Shown here: piece by piece, positions 45,024-54,026 of the stretch
Position numbering within the stretch: position 1 is the stretch's first letter
Layout of the letters: each line of letters opens with the position of its first letter
Assembly: GCF_014696675.1 (NCBI RefSeq)
Contig: NZ_JACJQN010000001.1
Span: 310,001-374,000, forward strand
Length of the DNA: 64,000 nt
Source: Phormidium tenue FACHB-1052
Lineage (GTDB): Bacteria; Cyanobacteriota; Cyanobacteriia; Phormidesmidales; Phormidesmidaceae
Reading direction: 5' to 3'
Program-made: the position numbers and the translations under genes
Notes under the pieces: model-generated
Seen by the model: the letters and a program-made list of their open reading frames with translations, nothing else
The model's database searches: none
Told to the model about the DNA's origin: nothing

Positions 45024-45155
45024 ATGAGCGTTGTTGGACCCCTTTTAGAAATTGGTATCGCCGCCGTTGCTGCTGGCCTCATTCTCAAGCGCCAGGCTGA
45101 GGAAGCGGCTCTAGAGTCTGAGCCCATCCCGGTGCCAGTGCGCGAGCGCCGTTAG
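45024..45155 (+). CDS. 43-residue protein with one membrane helix
   Basis: MSVVGPLLEIGIAAVAAGLI is a single hydrophobic helix, followed by a charged tail (KRQAEEAALESEPIPVPVRE). The frame is closed by TAG about 95 bp before the sigma gene. The ribosome binding site is weak and I know no family, so this is a plausible but unproven gene. The 250 bp upstream are AT-rich with nothing else supported. Confidence 0.45.
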   Translation: MSVVGPLLEIGIAAVAAGLILKRQAEEAALESEPIPVPVRERR

Positions 45156-45251
45156 GTCACGGGCCTACCGTCATCTCTGCACCAGACAACTATTGCTTTC
45201 CTGGGCTTTGAGCCCTGCCGTTCCCCGTCGCTCTCTCCTCACTGTGCCGCT

Positions 45252-46208
45252 ATGAGAACTGTGCAAAATTCCACCGACCTAGTTCGCACTTACCTAAAAG
45301 AAATCGGTAAGGTGCCTTTGCTCACCCACGAAGAAGAAATCGTGTTGGGTAAGCAGGTGCAAAAGCTGTCGGCTCTAGAGGCCAAGCGGCATGCTTTAGA
45401 AGAGACAGCTGGCCATGGGTTGACCCTGGAACAGTGGGCCAATGCCGTCGACATGCCCCTACCCGATCTCAAAGCGATCGTGCGCGACGGCAACCTAGCC
45501 AAGCGCAAAATGGTAGAAGCCAATCTGCGCCTTGTGGTCTCAGTGGCCAAAAAATATATCAAGCGCAATGTCGATCTGCTCGACCTGATTCAGGAAGGCA
45601 CCATTGGTATGCAGCGCGGGGTGGAAAAGTTTGACCCCACCAAGGGCTACCGGTTCTCTACCTACGCTTACTGGTGGATTCGCCAGGCGATCACTCGCGC
45701 CATCGCCGAGAAAAGCCGCACCATTCGCTTGCCCATTCACATCACCGAGAAGCTTAACAAGCTGAAGAAAGCCCAGCGCACTCTGTCCCAGCGCTACGGT
45801 CGAGCAGCCACGGTGGCTGAGCTAGCGATCGAGTGCGACCTGACCGCCAAGCAGGTGCGCGACTACCTAGAAAAGTCTCGTCAGCCTCTCTCCCTAGACC
45901 TCAAGGTGGGAGACAACCAGGACACCGAACTGGGTGAACTACTCGAAGATGACGGCCCTTCGCCAGAAGACTTCGCCACCCAGGTATCGCTGCGCCAGGA
46001 TTTGGAGCGGCTGATGGGCGATCTGACTCCCCAGCAGCGAGAGGTGCTTTCCCTCCGCTTCGGTTTGTCCGACGGCAAGACCATGACCCTGGCCAAGATT
46101 GGCGATCTGCTCTCCATCAGTCGTGAGCGGGTGCGCCAGATTGAGCGGGAGGCTCTGACCAAACTACGCAAGCGCCAGTCTGACATTCGCGAGTATTTGG
46201 CCAGCTAG
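45252..46208 (+). CDS. Group 2 sigma-70 factor (SigB/SigD type)
   Basis: A 318-residue sigma factor. Region 1.2 is [20 protein letters not shown], region 2.1-2.2 is [20 protein letters not shown], region 2.4 is [20 protein letters not shown], region 3 is [19 protein letters not shown], and region 4.2 is [20 protein letters not shown]. It lacks the long acidic N-terminus, so it is a non-essential paralogue of SigA that reads overlapping promoters under stress, dark or nitrogen change. Which of SigB to SigE it is cannot be fixed from the sequence alone. A terminator follows. Confidence 0.93.
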   Translation: MRTVQNSTDLVRTYLKEIGKVPLLTHEEEIVLGKQVQKLSALEAKRHALEETAGHGLTLEQWANAVDMPLPDLKAIVRDGNLAKRKMVEANLRLVVSVAKKYIKRNVDLLDLIQEGTIGMQRGVEKFDPTKGYRFSTYAYWWIRQAITRAIAEKSRTIRLPIHITEKLNKLKKAQRTLSQRYGRAATVAELAIECDLTAKQVRDYLEKSRQPLSLDLKVGDNQDTELGELLEDDGPSPEDFATQVSLRQDLERLMGDLTPQQREVLSLRFGLSDGKTMTLAKIGDLLSISRERVRQIEREALTKLRKRQSDIREYLAS

Positions 46209-46254
46209 AGCAACTGCGCTTTCTGCGGAGTCGCAACGCGATCGCACTGAACCC

Positions 46255-46292
46255 ATAGCCCGAAGGAAGTTTTCCTTCGGGCTATCTTTTTG
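46255..46292 (+). terminator. Intrinsic terminator after the group 2 sigma gene
   Basis: A 14-bp stem ATAGCCCGAAGGAA / TTCCTTCGGGCTAT, 3-nt loop, then CTTTTTGG. Confidence 0.92.
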
Positions 46293-46429
46293 GCGTTGGG
46301 CAGAGCGCTGTTTTAAGGGCGGGGGATCCTGCGGGCCAAGGCTAACAACTGTAGTCCAATTGACCAAACTGGGGAGATCCCGCATTCTAGAGTGGTTCTA
46401 GCTAGATTTGCCCCAACTGAGGAGTCCCC

Positions 46430-48139
46430 ATGAGCTATCGCATGGACCGCCGTGCCTATGCCGAAACCTTTGGCCCGACGGTAGGCGATCGCATTCGCTT
46501 AGCGGACACAGAGCTGATTATTGAGGTCGAGCAAGACTTCACTACCTACGGGGACGAGGTGAAATTTGGCGGCGGCAAGGTGATCCGTGACGGTATGGGG
46601 CAGTCGCCGATCGGACGCGACGCGGGCGCAGTGGATATGGTCATCACCAACGCGCTAATTTTGGACTGGTGGGGCATTGTCAAAGCTGACATCGGCATTA
46701 GAGACGGCAAAATCGACAAAATTGGTAAAGCAGGCAACCCCTACATTCAAGACAATGTCGACATCATTATTGGCCCCGGCACCGAGGTAGTGGCCGGAGA
46801 AGGCATGATTGTCACCGCTGGCGGCATTGACAGTCACATTCATTTCATTTGCCCTCAGCAGATTGACACTGCGATCGCCTCCGGCATCACCACCATGATC
46901 GGCGGCGGCACTGGTCCGGCCACTGGCACCAATGCCACCACCTGCACCCCTGGCGCTTGGCATATCTGGCGCATGCTGCAAGCCGCCGATGCCTTCCCCA
47001 TGAACCTGGGCTTTTTGGGCAAGGGCAACAGCGCTCAGCCAGAGGGGTTAGTGGAGCAGGTGAAAGCGGGTGCCATGGGCCTCAAGCTTCATGAAGACTG
47101 GGGCACAACTCCGGCTACCATCGACACCTGTCTGGGAGTAGCTGACGAGTACGATGTTCAGGTGGCGATCCACTCCGACACCCTCAACGAAGCGGGCTTT
47201 GTTGAAGACACCATCGCCGCTTTCAAAAACCGGGTGATTCACACCTATCACACCGAGGGGGCTGGCGGCGGTCACGCGCCGGACATCATTAAGGTGTGCG
47301 GTGAGGCCAACGTGCTGCCCTCATCGACCAACCCTACCCGGCCCTACACCCGCAACACCCTCGACGAACACCTCGATATGCTGATGGTGTGCCACCACCT
47401 CAGCCCCAGCATTCCCGAAGATATTGCCTTCGCCGAGTCGCGCATTCGCCGCGAAACCATTGCCGCCGAAGACATCCTCCACGACATGGGTGCCTTTAGC
47501 ATGATCTCCTCCGACTCCCAGGCTATGGGTCGGGTGGGGGAAGTGGTGATTCGCACCTGGCAGACCGCCCACAAAATGAAGGTCCAGCGCGGGCCGCTGG
47601 CGGAGGATTCTGAGCGCAACGACAACCACCGAGCCAAGCGCTACGTGGCCAAATACACCATCAACCCCGCCATCACCCACGGCATTGCCAACCACGTCGG
47701 TTCAATCGAAGCGGGCAAACTGGCAGATGTTTGCCTGTGGCGACCCGCCTTTTTTGGGGTGAAGCCTGAGATTGTGATCAAGGGCGGCTTGATCGCCTGG
47801 GCGCAGATGGGCGATGCCAACGCCAGCATTCCGACGCCGCAGCCAGTGCATATGCGCCCCATGTTTGGCAGCTACGGGGGGGCGATCGCCGCCACTTCCC
47901 TCAGCTTTATTTCCCAAGCTGCAATGGATCTGGGCATCCCTGAACACATTGGTCTCGCTAAAGCTACCGCTGCTGTGGCTAACTGCCGCAGCCTCAGCAA
48001 GGCTGACATGAAGCTCAACGCCTACCAGCCCCACATGGAGGTCAACGTCGAAACCTACGAAGTGCGAGCCGATGGCGAGCTGCTGACCTGTGAACCGGCT
48101 GAGGTTCTACCTATGGCCCAGCGATACTTCTTGTTTTGA
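46430..48139 (+). CDS. ureC: Urease subunit alpha
   Basis: A 569-residue catalytic subunit of nickel urease, which splits urea to ammonia and carbamate. The metal ligands are in [13 protein letters not shown] (two His), the carbamylated Lys in GLKLHEDWG, and [31 protein letters not shown] and the Asp in SSDSQAMGR. All are intact and the length is normal. ureA, ureB and the ureDEFG accessory genes are absent from the window, so the genes must lie elsewhere, as in some other cyanobacteria. I see no clear NtcA box (GTA-N8-TAC) in the 130 bp upstream after the sigma terminator. Confidence 0.98.
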   Translation: MSYRMDRRAYAETFGPTVGDRIRLADTELIIEVEQDFTTYGDEVKFGGGKVIRDGMGQSPIGRDAGAVDMVITNALILDWWGIVKADIGIRDGKIDKIGKAGNPYIQDNVDIIIGPGTEVVAGEGMIVTAGGIDSHIHFICPQQIDTAIASGITTMIGGGTGPATGTNATTCTPGAWHIWRMLQAADAFPMNLGFLGKGNSAQPEGLVEQVKAGAMGLKLHEDWGTTPATIDTCLGVADEYDVQVAIHSDTLNEAGFVEDTIAAFKNRVIHTYHTEGAGGGHAPDIIKVCGEANVLPSSTNPTRPYTRNTLDEHLDMLMVCHHLSPSIPEDIAFAESRIRRETIAAEDILHDMGAFSMISSDSQAMGRVGEVVIRTWQTAHKMKVQRGPLAEDSERNDNHRAKRYVAKYTINPAITHGIANHVGSIEAGKLADVCLWRPAFFGVKPEIVIKGGLIAWAQMGDANASIPTPQPVHMRPMFGSYGGAIAATSLSFISQAAMDLGIPEHIGLAKATAAVANCRSLSKADMKLNAYQPHMEVNVETYEVRADGELLTCEPAEVLPMAQRYFLF

Positions 48140-48190
48140 CCCCAGGCAGAGCAATGAAGAGCCTAGACGGATTGAGCCAGGGTTGGCACG

Positions 48191-48438
48191 CTATAAAACT
48201 GAGGTGATTTCACTTGACCTGCCACCCTCCAACGCTTCCCACAAAGCTAAAATATAGTCATAGGCGTTGGCAGACTTCACCTGCTGCTCCCCAAACTTTC
48301 CCAATAGCCGACTTTGAACCACTACATAGGTTCCTAAAGGCAGCAATAGTTTGTGTTTACCATAATTTTGTTGCGAATGTCGTTAAGCGGTGGCAGATTT
48401 TCAAGTGTCCACAGTAGAATATAGTTGCGCTCAAACAT
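48191..48438 (-). pseudogene. Frameshifted small gene, unknown family
   Basis: From an ATG at 48438 the minus strand reads MFERNYILLWTLENLPPLND, then IRNK, and meets a stop a few codons after the sequence AACAAAATTATGG. One extra A in that run would join the frame to YGKHKLLLPLGTYVVVQSRL..., which continues as normal-looking coding sequence (VKSANAYDYILALWEALEGG) to TAG. The total of 248 nt is one short of 83 codons. I do not recognise the family. Either it is a decaying gene, or the homopolymer is a sequencing error. Its start overlaps the first hairpin of yfr1. Confidence 0.4.
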
Positions 48439-48500
48439 AAATGTTTGAGTTCACTCCTCACACCACACTCCGCCCAGGCTTTTAGTCTGGGCGGTTCCTT
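48427..48500 (+). ncRNA. yfr1: Yfr1 small regulatory RNA
   Basis: The invariant single-stranded motif ACTCCTCACAC is at 48453-48463. It is framed by a 5' hairpin (CTCAAACAT / ATGTTTGAG, 48430-48449) and a 3' terminator hairpin (CCGCCCAG / CTGGGCGG, 48470-48494, then TTCCTTATTT), exactly the Yfr1 architecture. A TAGAAT -10 box at 48415-48420 puts the start near 48427. Yfr1 is a trans-acting small RNA of cyanobacteria known to bind porin mRNAs (in Prochlorococcus) and needed for stress growth (in Synechococcus). In most cyanobacteria it lies between guaB and trxA; here trxA is downstream as expected but guaB is missing. Confidence 0.92.
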
Positions 48501-48654
48501 ATTTAAAGGATCTTCGGCCTGAAAAGGCGGAAATCCGGCTAGTTTAGCTGACTTAGCGCCCATCCCCTCGGTAGATATTGACCACTCGCCCAAGAAGCCG
48601 GGGGTTGGCTATGATAAGATTGCGTGTGACTAATAACGGCAAGGAACACAAGGC

Positions 48655-48975
48655 ATGGCAGCCGCTCAGGTAACAGATTCTACGTTTAAGCAAGAAGTTC
48701 TTGAAAGTACCGTTCCCGTACTGGTTGACTTTTGGGCTCCCTGGTGTGGCCCCTGCCGTATGGTAGCTCCGGTAGTCGAGGAAATTGCTGAGCAGTACGA
48801 CGGCCAAATTAAAGTCGTTAAGGTCAATACCGACGAGAATCCGAGCGTGGCCAGCCAGTATGGGATCCGCAGCATCCCCACCCTGATGATCTTTAAAGAG
48901 GGGCAGCGGGTTGACATGGTAGTGGGCGCTGTACCCAAAACCACCCTAGCCAACACCCTTGAGAAGTATCTCTAG
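48655..48975 (+). CDS. trxA: Thioredoxin (m-type)
   Basis: A 106-residue protein-disulfide reductase. The active site [16 protein letters not shown] and the cis-Pro loop [11 protein letters not shown] are present. In cyanobacteria this m-type thioredoxin is reduced by ferredoxin and regulates Calvin-cycle enzymes. The gene is monocistronic; a hairpin covers its stop codon. Its location after yfr1 is conserved in the phylum. Confidence 0.97.
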   Translation: MAAAQVTDSTFKQEVLESTVPVLVDFWAPWCGPCRMVAPVVEEIAEQYDGQIKVVKVNTDENPSVASQYGIRSIPTLMIFKEGQRVDMVVGAVPKTTLANTLEKYL

Positions 48976-49002
48976 GCTCACCTTTCTCTGCCTAGAGATA
49001 CT
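48965..49002 (+). terminator. Hairpin over the trxA stop codon
   Basis: A 12-bp perfect stem AGTATCTCTAGG / CCTAGAGATACT; the stop codon TAG is inside the left arm. There is no T-run, so it may be an RNA-stabilising structure rather than a terminator. Confidence 0.5.
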
Positions 49003-49203
49003 ACGATTACCCACTTGTGACGACGGCGATCGCTCAACCTTAGAACCAAGCGTCAGCAAAAGCCCATAGTCACAGGTTTAGTGAGCTAGCTTGTTAATAT
49101 CTGATATAGCCCTTTAGCGTTAGTTCTCGCTGGAGGGTTTTTGCACGGCAGGGGGCAAAATTGTCGTTAGAATGGGGTGCTACCTCTATGGACTCAACGG
49201 CGT

Positions 49204-50268
49204 ATGGTTGCGCTTCCCTCAAATTTACCCTCTAGCATTCAGGCCGATTTGGCCGCAGTGTTTGAGCAATTGCCCCACCTGGAGCATGGCAAGATCATCC
49301 GCCAGGTGCTGGAAACCATTCTGCGCATGATGGGACGGGAGGCCGACCGACTCGACTGGAAGATTTTAAACTACGCCCTGCTAGACATGGAGCAGGGCTT
49401 TCAAGTCTTTTACCCCTACCGGCACACCCGCAAAATTACTATCTTTGGCTCAGCGCGTACGGGGGCAATCAGCCCCGATTATCAGCTAGCTGAGAAGTTT
49501 GCCAAGCAGATCACCGAGCTGGGTTTTATGGTTATGACCGGTGCCGGGGGCGGCATTATGGAGGCGGGTAACGCTGGAGCTGGCGCAGATCAATCCTTCG
49601 GGTTAAACATTCAGCTACCCTTTGAGCAAGGCGCTAACCCGGTGATGGAGGGCGACCCTAAGCTAATCAATTTCAAGTATTTCTTTACCCGCAAGCTGTT
49701 TTTCCTGCGCGAAAGTGACGCCCTGGTGCTGTTTCCGGGAGGGTTTGGCACCCAAGACGAAGCCTTTGAGTCGCTGACGCTGATTCAGACGGGTAAGGCT
49801 GACCCCATGCCCATCGTCATGGTCGATCATCCCGGCGGTAACTACTGGCAAGGGTGGGATAACTATATTCGCGAGCACCTGCTGAGCCGAGGGTTGATTA
49901 GCCCCGACGACCCCAGTTTGTACACGATTACTGACAACGTCGATGACGCCTGCCACGCGATCAGCAGTTTTTATCGGGTATATCATTCCTGTCGCTATAC
50001 CAGCGATCGCCTGATCATTCGCCTCAAGAGCGACCTGCCCGAAGGTGCGATCGACCTGCTCAACCAAGAATTTGGCGACATCTTAGCCAAGGGGAAAATT
50101 GAAAAGTCTGCCGCCCTGCCCGAAGAGCAGAAAGACGACACCATCGCTTTGCCTCGGTTGGTGATGCACTTCAACAACCGCGACTTTGGTCGGCTGCACC
50201 AGTTGATCTGGCGGCTCAACGATCTGGGCGACCATCGTCCCGAGGCTCAGCACCCCGAGCAGAAGTAA
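49204..50268 (+). CDS. LOG family / TIGR00730 Rossmann-fold protein
   Basis: A 354-residue protein from an ATG; a GTG nine codons upstream is open. The nucleotide-binding core has TIFGSARTGAIS, MTGAGGGIMEAGNAGAG and the LOG motif PGGFGTQDEAFE, which hydrolyses cytokinin or nucleoside monophosphates in other members. An N-terminal helical domain of about 85 residues and a C-terminal domain of about 100 residues (HSCRYTSDRLIIRLKS) make it larger than plant LOG, as is usual for the cyanobacterial form. The true substrate is unknown. Confidence 0.9.
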   Translation: MVALPSNLPSSIQADLAAVFEQLPHLEHGKIIRQVLETILRMMGREADRLDWKILNYALLDMEQGFQVFYPYRHTRKITIFGSARTGAISPDYQLAEKFAKQITELGFMVMTGAGGGIMEAGNAGAGADQSFGLNIQLPFEQGANPVMEGDPKLINFKYFFTRKLFFLRESDALVLFPGGFGTQDEAFESLTLIQTGKADPMPIVMVDHPGGNYWQGWDNYIREHLLSRGLISPDDPSLYTITDNVDDACHAISSFYRVYHSCRYTSDRLIIRLKSDLPEGAIDLLNQEFGDILAKGKIEKSAALPEEQKDDTIALPRLVMHFNNRDFGRLHQLIWRLNDLGDHRPEAQHPEQK

Positions 50269-50279
50269 GTGATTTAGGT

Positions 50280-50404
50280 GGATGGGTAGGTGGGTGGATG
50301 GGTAGGCAGGTGGTCACGCCTTCCGCAATCTAGAGCGTTTTCGCGCCTGTAATCTTTCACTCTTGTACTTGCCTACTCACTGACCCACTACCCACCGACT
50401 CCCA
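50280..50404. repeat. G-rich and C-rich simple repeats between the LOG gene and glsA
   Basis: Positions 50280-50313 are tandem GGATGGGTAGGTGGGT units; 50372-50404 are the complementary type (CTACTCACTGACCCACTACC). The two could pair in RNA to form a long hairpin in the 136-bp spacer. No gene here. Confidence 0.6.
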
Positions 50405-51391
50405 ATGAACCAGGTTCAAGCGTTTTTAGAGCAGCTTTACCACGAGTTTAAGGGAGTCTCCGAAGGTCAAGTAGCGTCTTATATTCCTGAGCTGGCGCGG
50501 GCTAACCCCGACTGGTTTGGCATTAGCATTGTCACCCTTGATGGCCACGCCTACGAGGTGGGGGATGTGGCGCAGAAATTTACCATTCAATCGATTTCAA
50601 AGGTGTTTGTCTACGCCATGGCCCTAGAGGACTATGGCCGTGAAAAACTGCTCAAAAAAGTGGGAGTAGAACCCACTGGGGATCCGTTCAACTCCCTAAT
50701 TCGGCTGGATGAGGACTCTAAGCGCCCGGATAACCCAATGGTGAATGCGGGGGCGATCGCCACCACCGGACTAATCCCTGGCAAAGACCCCGCAGAACGA
50801 CTCAACCGACTGCTGGCCATGTTTCAGCGCTATGTTGGCGATGAGGTATTTGTCGATGTATCTACCTTCATGTCGGAGCGATCGACCGGGCACCGCAATC
50901 GGGCCATGGCCCACCTGATGCTCAACTTCGGCATGATCGACCAGCCGATCGATGAAGCACTCGACTTGTACTTTCAGCAGTGTGCGGTGCTGGTTACGGC
51001 CCATGACTTGGCAGTGATGGCCGCAACCCTAGCCAACCAGGGCATCAACCCCGTCACCGGGCAGCGAGCCGTGGGAGCCGAGCATGTGCGCGATATTCTC
51101 AGCGTCATGTACACCTGCGGCATGTATAACTTTGCTGGGGAGTGGGCCTTTCGAGTTGGTATTCCGGCCAAGAGTGGAGTCTCAGGCGGTATTCTCGCTG
51201 TCGTGCCAAATCAGGCCGGCATCGCCGTGTTTTCGCCGCCCCTCGACAGTCGCGGCAACAGCGTGCGCGGGCTCAAAGTATTTGAGGCCCTATCGCAAGA
51301 ATACGGGTTTCATCTGTTTGATCTGTCCCTTGGCCACTGCCGCTTTTCCCAGGCTGTTCAACCCTCAGATGCTGTGGCCCTGGATGCTTAG
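50405..51391 (+). CDS. glsA: Glutaminase A
   Basis: A 328-residue serine-dependent enzyme that hydrolyses glutamine to glutamate and ammonia. The nucleophile Ser and general base Lys are in [13 protein letters not shown] (S-x-x-K). Other family marks are [25 protein letters not shown] and [20 protein letters not shown]. It lies on the plus strand after the LOG gene and converges with a ferritin-like gene only 12 bp away. It may feed nitrogen into glutamate pools. Confidence 0.97.
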   Translation: MNQVQAFLEQLYHEFKGVSEGQVASYIPELARANPDWFGISIVTLDGHAYEVGDVAQKFTIQSISKVFVYAMALEDYGREKLLKKVGVEPTGDPFNSLIRLDEDSKRPDNPMVNAGAIATTGLIPGKDPAERLNRLLAMFQRYVGDEVFVDVSTFMSERSTGHRNRAMAHLMLNFGMIDQPIDEALDLYFQQCAVLVTAHDLAVMAATLANQGINPVTGQRAVGAEHVRDILSVMYTCGMYNFAGEWAFRVGIPAKSGVSGGILAVVPNQAGIAVFSPPLDSRGNSVRGLKVFEALSQEYGFHLFDLSLGHCRFSQAVQPSDAVALDA

Positions 51392-51403
51392 ACCCCTGCT
51401 TGC

Positions 51404-52090
51404 TCACACCAGGGATAGCTCTGGCTTTTGACCAGGCTGCACCAAGCTGGGCCGTTCTGCGGCGGGCTTGGTGACAAATTCCACCACTTTGCCCAGATCC
51501 TTGAACATTTTGCCTTCAATGTCGCGGCGGTAGGCCTCAACCACTGAGGTGGCGCGGAAGTAGCGCAGGGCATCGGTGAGATAGCGCACGTGGCGTTCTT
51601 CGTCATGCAGCACTGACTCCAGCGCGGCCCGAGTGGCAGTGAGGTGGTCAGGTAGGGTCTTGAGAATGCAGCGAAAGCCCCTTACCCCTAGCTCTTCGGC
51701 TAGCAGCACGCTGGCCAACAGGTGGGGCAAGGGGGCCGCCGCTAAATCATCGACCTGGTGATAGCGCCGCATGGAGGACTCGCCCACACTAGAGAGCGAC
51801 TGCTGGGCAGCTTCGCTGTCTAAGTCAATAAAGTAGCCCTCGCGTTCAACGGCCTTGGTAAAAATCTGAGCGTGACGCACCTCGTCGCTGACGTGGCGCT
51901 GCATCTGCTCATCAAGCCAGAGAGGAATCTCGGCGGCTTTGGCAGAGCGAATGTGGGCGACGGTGCGACTGCCTTCAGCTTCTTGCAGCGCTAGGGAGGC
52001 AAATAGGTGGGGCCGCCGCTGAGGGTTGGCGGTGCTCTGGCTATAGTAAATGGCGCTAAAGCCGATAAATAAATAGTGCTGGAGCATCAC
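51404..52090 (-). CDS. Ferritin-like di-iron protein
   Basis: A 228-residue four-helix-bundle protein. Likely metal ligands lie in SLALQEAEGSRTVAHIRS (Glu and His), RHVSDEVRHAQIF (ExxH-like), LLAEELGVRGF and VLHDEERHVRYL (DExRH). This is a ferritin-like/rubrerythrin-type di-iron layout. No rubredoxin domain is present. Its activity could be oxidase or iron handling. The stop faces that of glsA at 12 bp. Divergent region upstream is dominated by a hairpin at 52162. Confidence 0.85.
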   Translation of the reverse strand: MMLQHYLFIGFSAIYYSQSTANPQRRPHLFASLALQEAEGSRTVAHIRSAKAAEIPLWLDEQMQRHVSDEVRHAQIFTKAVEREGYFIDLDSEAAQQSLSSVGESSMRRYHQVDDLAAAPLPHLLASVLLAEELGVRGFRCILKTLPDHLTATRAALESVLHDEERHVRYLTDALRYFRATSVVEAYRRDIEGKMFKDLGKVVEFVTKPAAERPSLVQPGQKPELSLV

Positions 52091-52161
52091 TAGGGGTAGT
52101 TGAGGGCATGGATCCTTTTGGCTATTGTAGAAATTTCTAGCCGTTTGTGCTGCCCGTTCAA

Positions 52162-52203
52162 CGCGTGAAGCCGCAGCGACCTAGGTCACTACGGCTTCAC
52201 GCG
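52162..52203. terminator. Long hairpin between two minus-strand genes
   Basis: Arms CGCGTGAAGCCG / CGGCTTCACGCG with partial inner pairing around GACCTAGGTC. It sits 80 bp after the stop of the upstream minus-strand gene. No T-run, so termination is only possible. Confidence 0.5.
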
Positions 52204-52285
52204 TATGGAGAAAAGTTTCAGGGAACAATAGTCCCGATTGACTTCACCAGGCCAATTGAGATTGATAGCCTAGCGAGTCCATTCT

Positions 52286-52819
52286 CTAAGCTAAATCATC
52301 GTCTTCTTCAAGGTCAGCACTCACAATCGCAACCGGCGACGGAGGTTCAGCAGGAGTCAAGGGCTCAGCCGGGGCTGGCGGGCCACTGGGGGTCGGAGGC
52401 TCAACTGGGGTGGAAAAGGGGGGGGTTACCGGGGGCGCAGGAACGGGTGGAGCGGCGGGCAGTGGCTCCGGCTCTGGAATGCCCAACTGCTGGCGGGCCT
52501 GGGCTAGCAGGTAAGACGTGCTTGACTGCACGCTGTCGAGCAGCGCTTGGCCAGTAGAGGTCATTGACTGAGGCTCGGTGCTGGGGCCTTTTTCGCTGAG
52601 GCTAATGTACCAGGCGCGGGTGCTGCGCCCTAGGCCAACCGCAGTGCGGTAAAACCATTCGCCTCCTACAAAGGTTAGGCAAACAACTAGCCACAGCAGC
52701 AATCCCACTTCACGCAAAATATCCCAAGTGCGACTCAGGGTCTTCTTGTAGATGTCGCCTGTATCAGCGGAAAACAGTAGTTGGCTAACAATATTGGCCT
52801 GCTCTTTGATCTTATCCAT
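52286..52819 (-). CDS. Membrane protein with long Pro-rich tail, unknown function
   Basis: A 177-residue protein. Residues about 37-55 form one transmembrane helix (EVGLLLWLVVCLTFVGGEWF) after a soluble start. Residues 95-180 are very rich in Pro, Ala and Glu (PEPLPAAPPVPAPPVTPP) and end in acidic DLEEDDDLA. No family recognised. The low-complexity tail may be a flexible spacer. It is the last gene of a short minus-strand run that begins with the GT9 gene; 118 bp separate the two. Confidence 0.75.
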   Translation of the reverse strand: MDKIKEQANIVSQLLFSADTGDIYKKTLSRTWDILREVGLLLWLVVCLTFVGGEWFYRTAVGLGRSTRAWYISLSEKGPSTEPQSMTSTGQALLDSVQSSTSYLLAQARQQLGIPEPEPLPAAPPVPAPPVTPPFSTPVEPPTPSGPPAPAEPLTPAEPPSPVAIVSADLEEDDDLA

Positions 52820-52937
52820 AGGTGTAACTCTCTAATAGCTGGGCACGGTTGGGGTAATAATGGCCCTCTGCTGACATAGTCGGTGTGGAGTCTATAGGGT
52901 AGCTATGGCAGGGTTACCCCTAGACCAAGCTGAGCCA

Positions 52938-53879
52938 TCACGCCCCCTCGCTCCAAATTTTTTTGAGCACCTGGTCGGGGGTAATGTCGGCCAGAGTGCC
53001 GGTGGAGGAGGTTAGGGCAACCAAGCGATCTTCGCCTGTAGTGATGGCCTGAACTCCGCTATTGCCAGAGAATAGCCCCAGGGTGTAGACGTTGAGGGCG
53101 ATCGCCAGCGCTAGGGGATATCCCTCTACCGCTACTAACAGGTTAGCGGCGGCGATCAATGCTGCCGTCTGTCCTGGGGTTTCAGGTCGCAAAACCTTAA
53201 GATTGGGCACAGCGCTGGCGATCGCAACAGTTTGAGGGGCCGCATCATCGGTTTGCAGCAGGGCCAGCGGCATATCGGGCTGGCGCTGCTGAAAGTCTTT
53301 GAGAATGGCGATCCAGCTTTCGGTGGGGTAGGTAGTGCCGCTAGCGGTGGCACCGGGGTACACCAGCACATAGCCATTCGTGAGCCCGTTGCTCTGACGC
53401 AGGTTGTCTACGGCAGTCAAGTCTTTGCGGGGAACATTCACGGAGAGGGCAGGGGGCGTGCCGGTAACGTTGATCAGCTTGAGCAGATCGCCGTGGTGAG
53501 CGATCTCAGCGGCGCGGGGAGCCGTTGAGGTCAGCAATAGGTTGTTGGCCGACCCGCTGTAGCCCAGGCGGGTCGGCACCCCGCTCAGCCACAGCAGCAG
53601 AGCAATAGACCAGGAGTCGGTCAGGGTGAGGGCAACATCGAACTCGCGATCGCGCACAATCCCCAACAGGTTGGCCCAGTCAGCAGGGCTGTTGCTGGCC
53701 TCAAAGTTGTAGGGCACAACTTCGTCAACCCCCTTAGAGAGCTGATAAATAGCCGTAGCGCTAGGGGCCGCAACTACTGATACCTCAGCATTTTCGAAGC
53801 TATCCTTGATCTGATTGATGACCGGAAAGAAGCTTAGCTGCGTCTCCGTTTCTCCTGGAACAAGAGCCAGTACCCGCAT
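52938..53879 (-). CDS. Glycosyltransferase family 9 (heptosyltransferase-like)
   Basis: A 313-residue GT-B enzyme. The N-terminus MRVLALVPGETETQLSFFPV followed by VVAAPSATAIYQLS is the first Rossmann domain; FDVALTLTDSWSIALLLWLS and the second-domain YVLVYPGATASGTTYPTESW fit GT9 members related to WaaF/WaaC and cyanobacterial relatives. The usual donor-site D-x-G-x-x-H-x-A pattern is degenerate (VEGYPLALAIAL), so the donor sugar is unclear. It may act on lipopolysaccharide. Confidence 0.82.
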   Translation of the reverse strand: MRVLALVPGETETQLSFFPVINQIKDSFENAEVSVVAAPSATAIYQLSKGVDEVVPYNFEASNSPADWANLLGIVRDREFDVALTLTDSWSIALLLWLSGVPTRLGYSGSANNLLLTSTAPRAAEIAHHGDLLKLINVTGTPPALSVNVPRKDLTAVDNLRQSNGLTNGYVLVYPGATASGTTYPTESWIAILKDFQQRQPDMPLALLQTDDAAPQTVAIASAVPNLKVLRPETPGQTAALIAAANLLVAVEGYPLALAIALNVYTLGLFSGNSGVQAITTGEDRLVALTSSTGTLADITPDQVLKKIWSEGA

Positions 53880-54026
53880 ATGTTACGTCCATGCCTGTTC
53901 GCAAGTATTGTAGTGGAACCTGGCCAAGGTTTAGGGGATATGTGGCCTACAAAATGAATTAAATTTCACCCTAGGGGATAAAAATTCCCCAATTTGCCCA
54001 GCCCGTTATGGTTTTGCCCTGTGTCT

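Larger units (their letters stand above)
48140..48654. other. Gap between ureC and trxA: gene remnant plus Yfr1
   Basis: 515 bp without an intact gene. It holds a frameshifted minus-strand frame (48191-48438) and the plus-strand small RNA Yfr1 (about 48427-48500). The last 150 bp before trxA contain its promoter region and GGCAAGGAACAC ahead of the ATG. Confidence 0.8.

Noticed and set aside
46500-47862. Long minus-strand open frames opposite ureC
   Set aside because: They are antisense shadows of a highly conserved gene with no protein features of their own.
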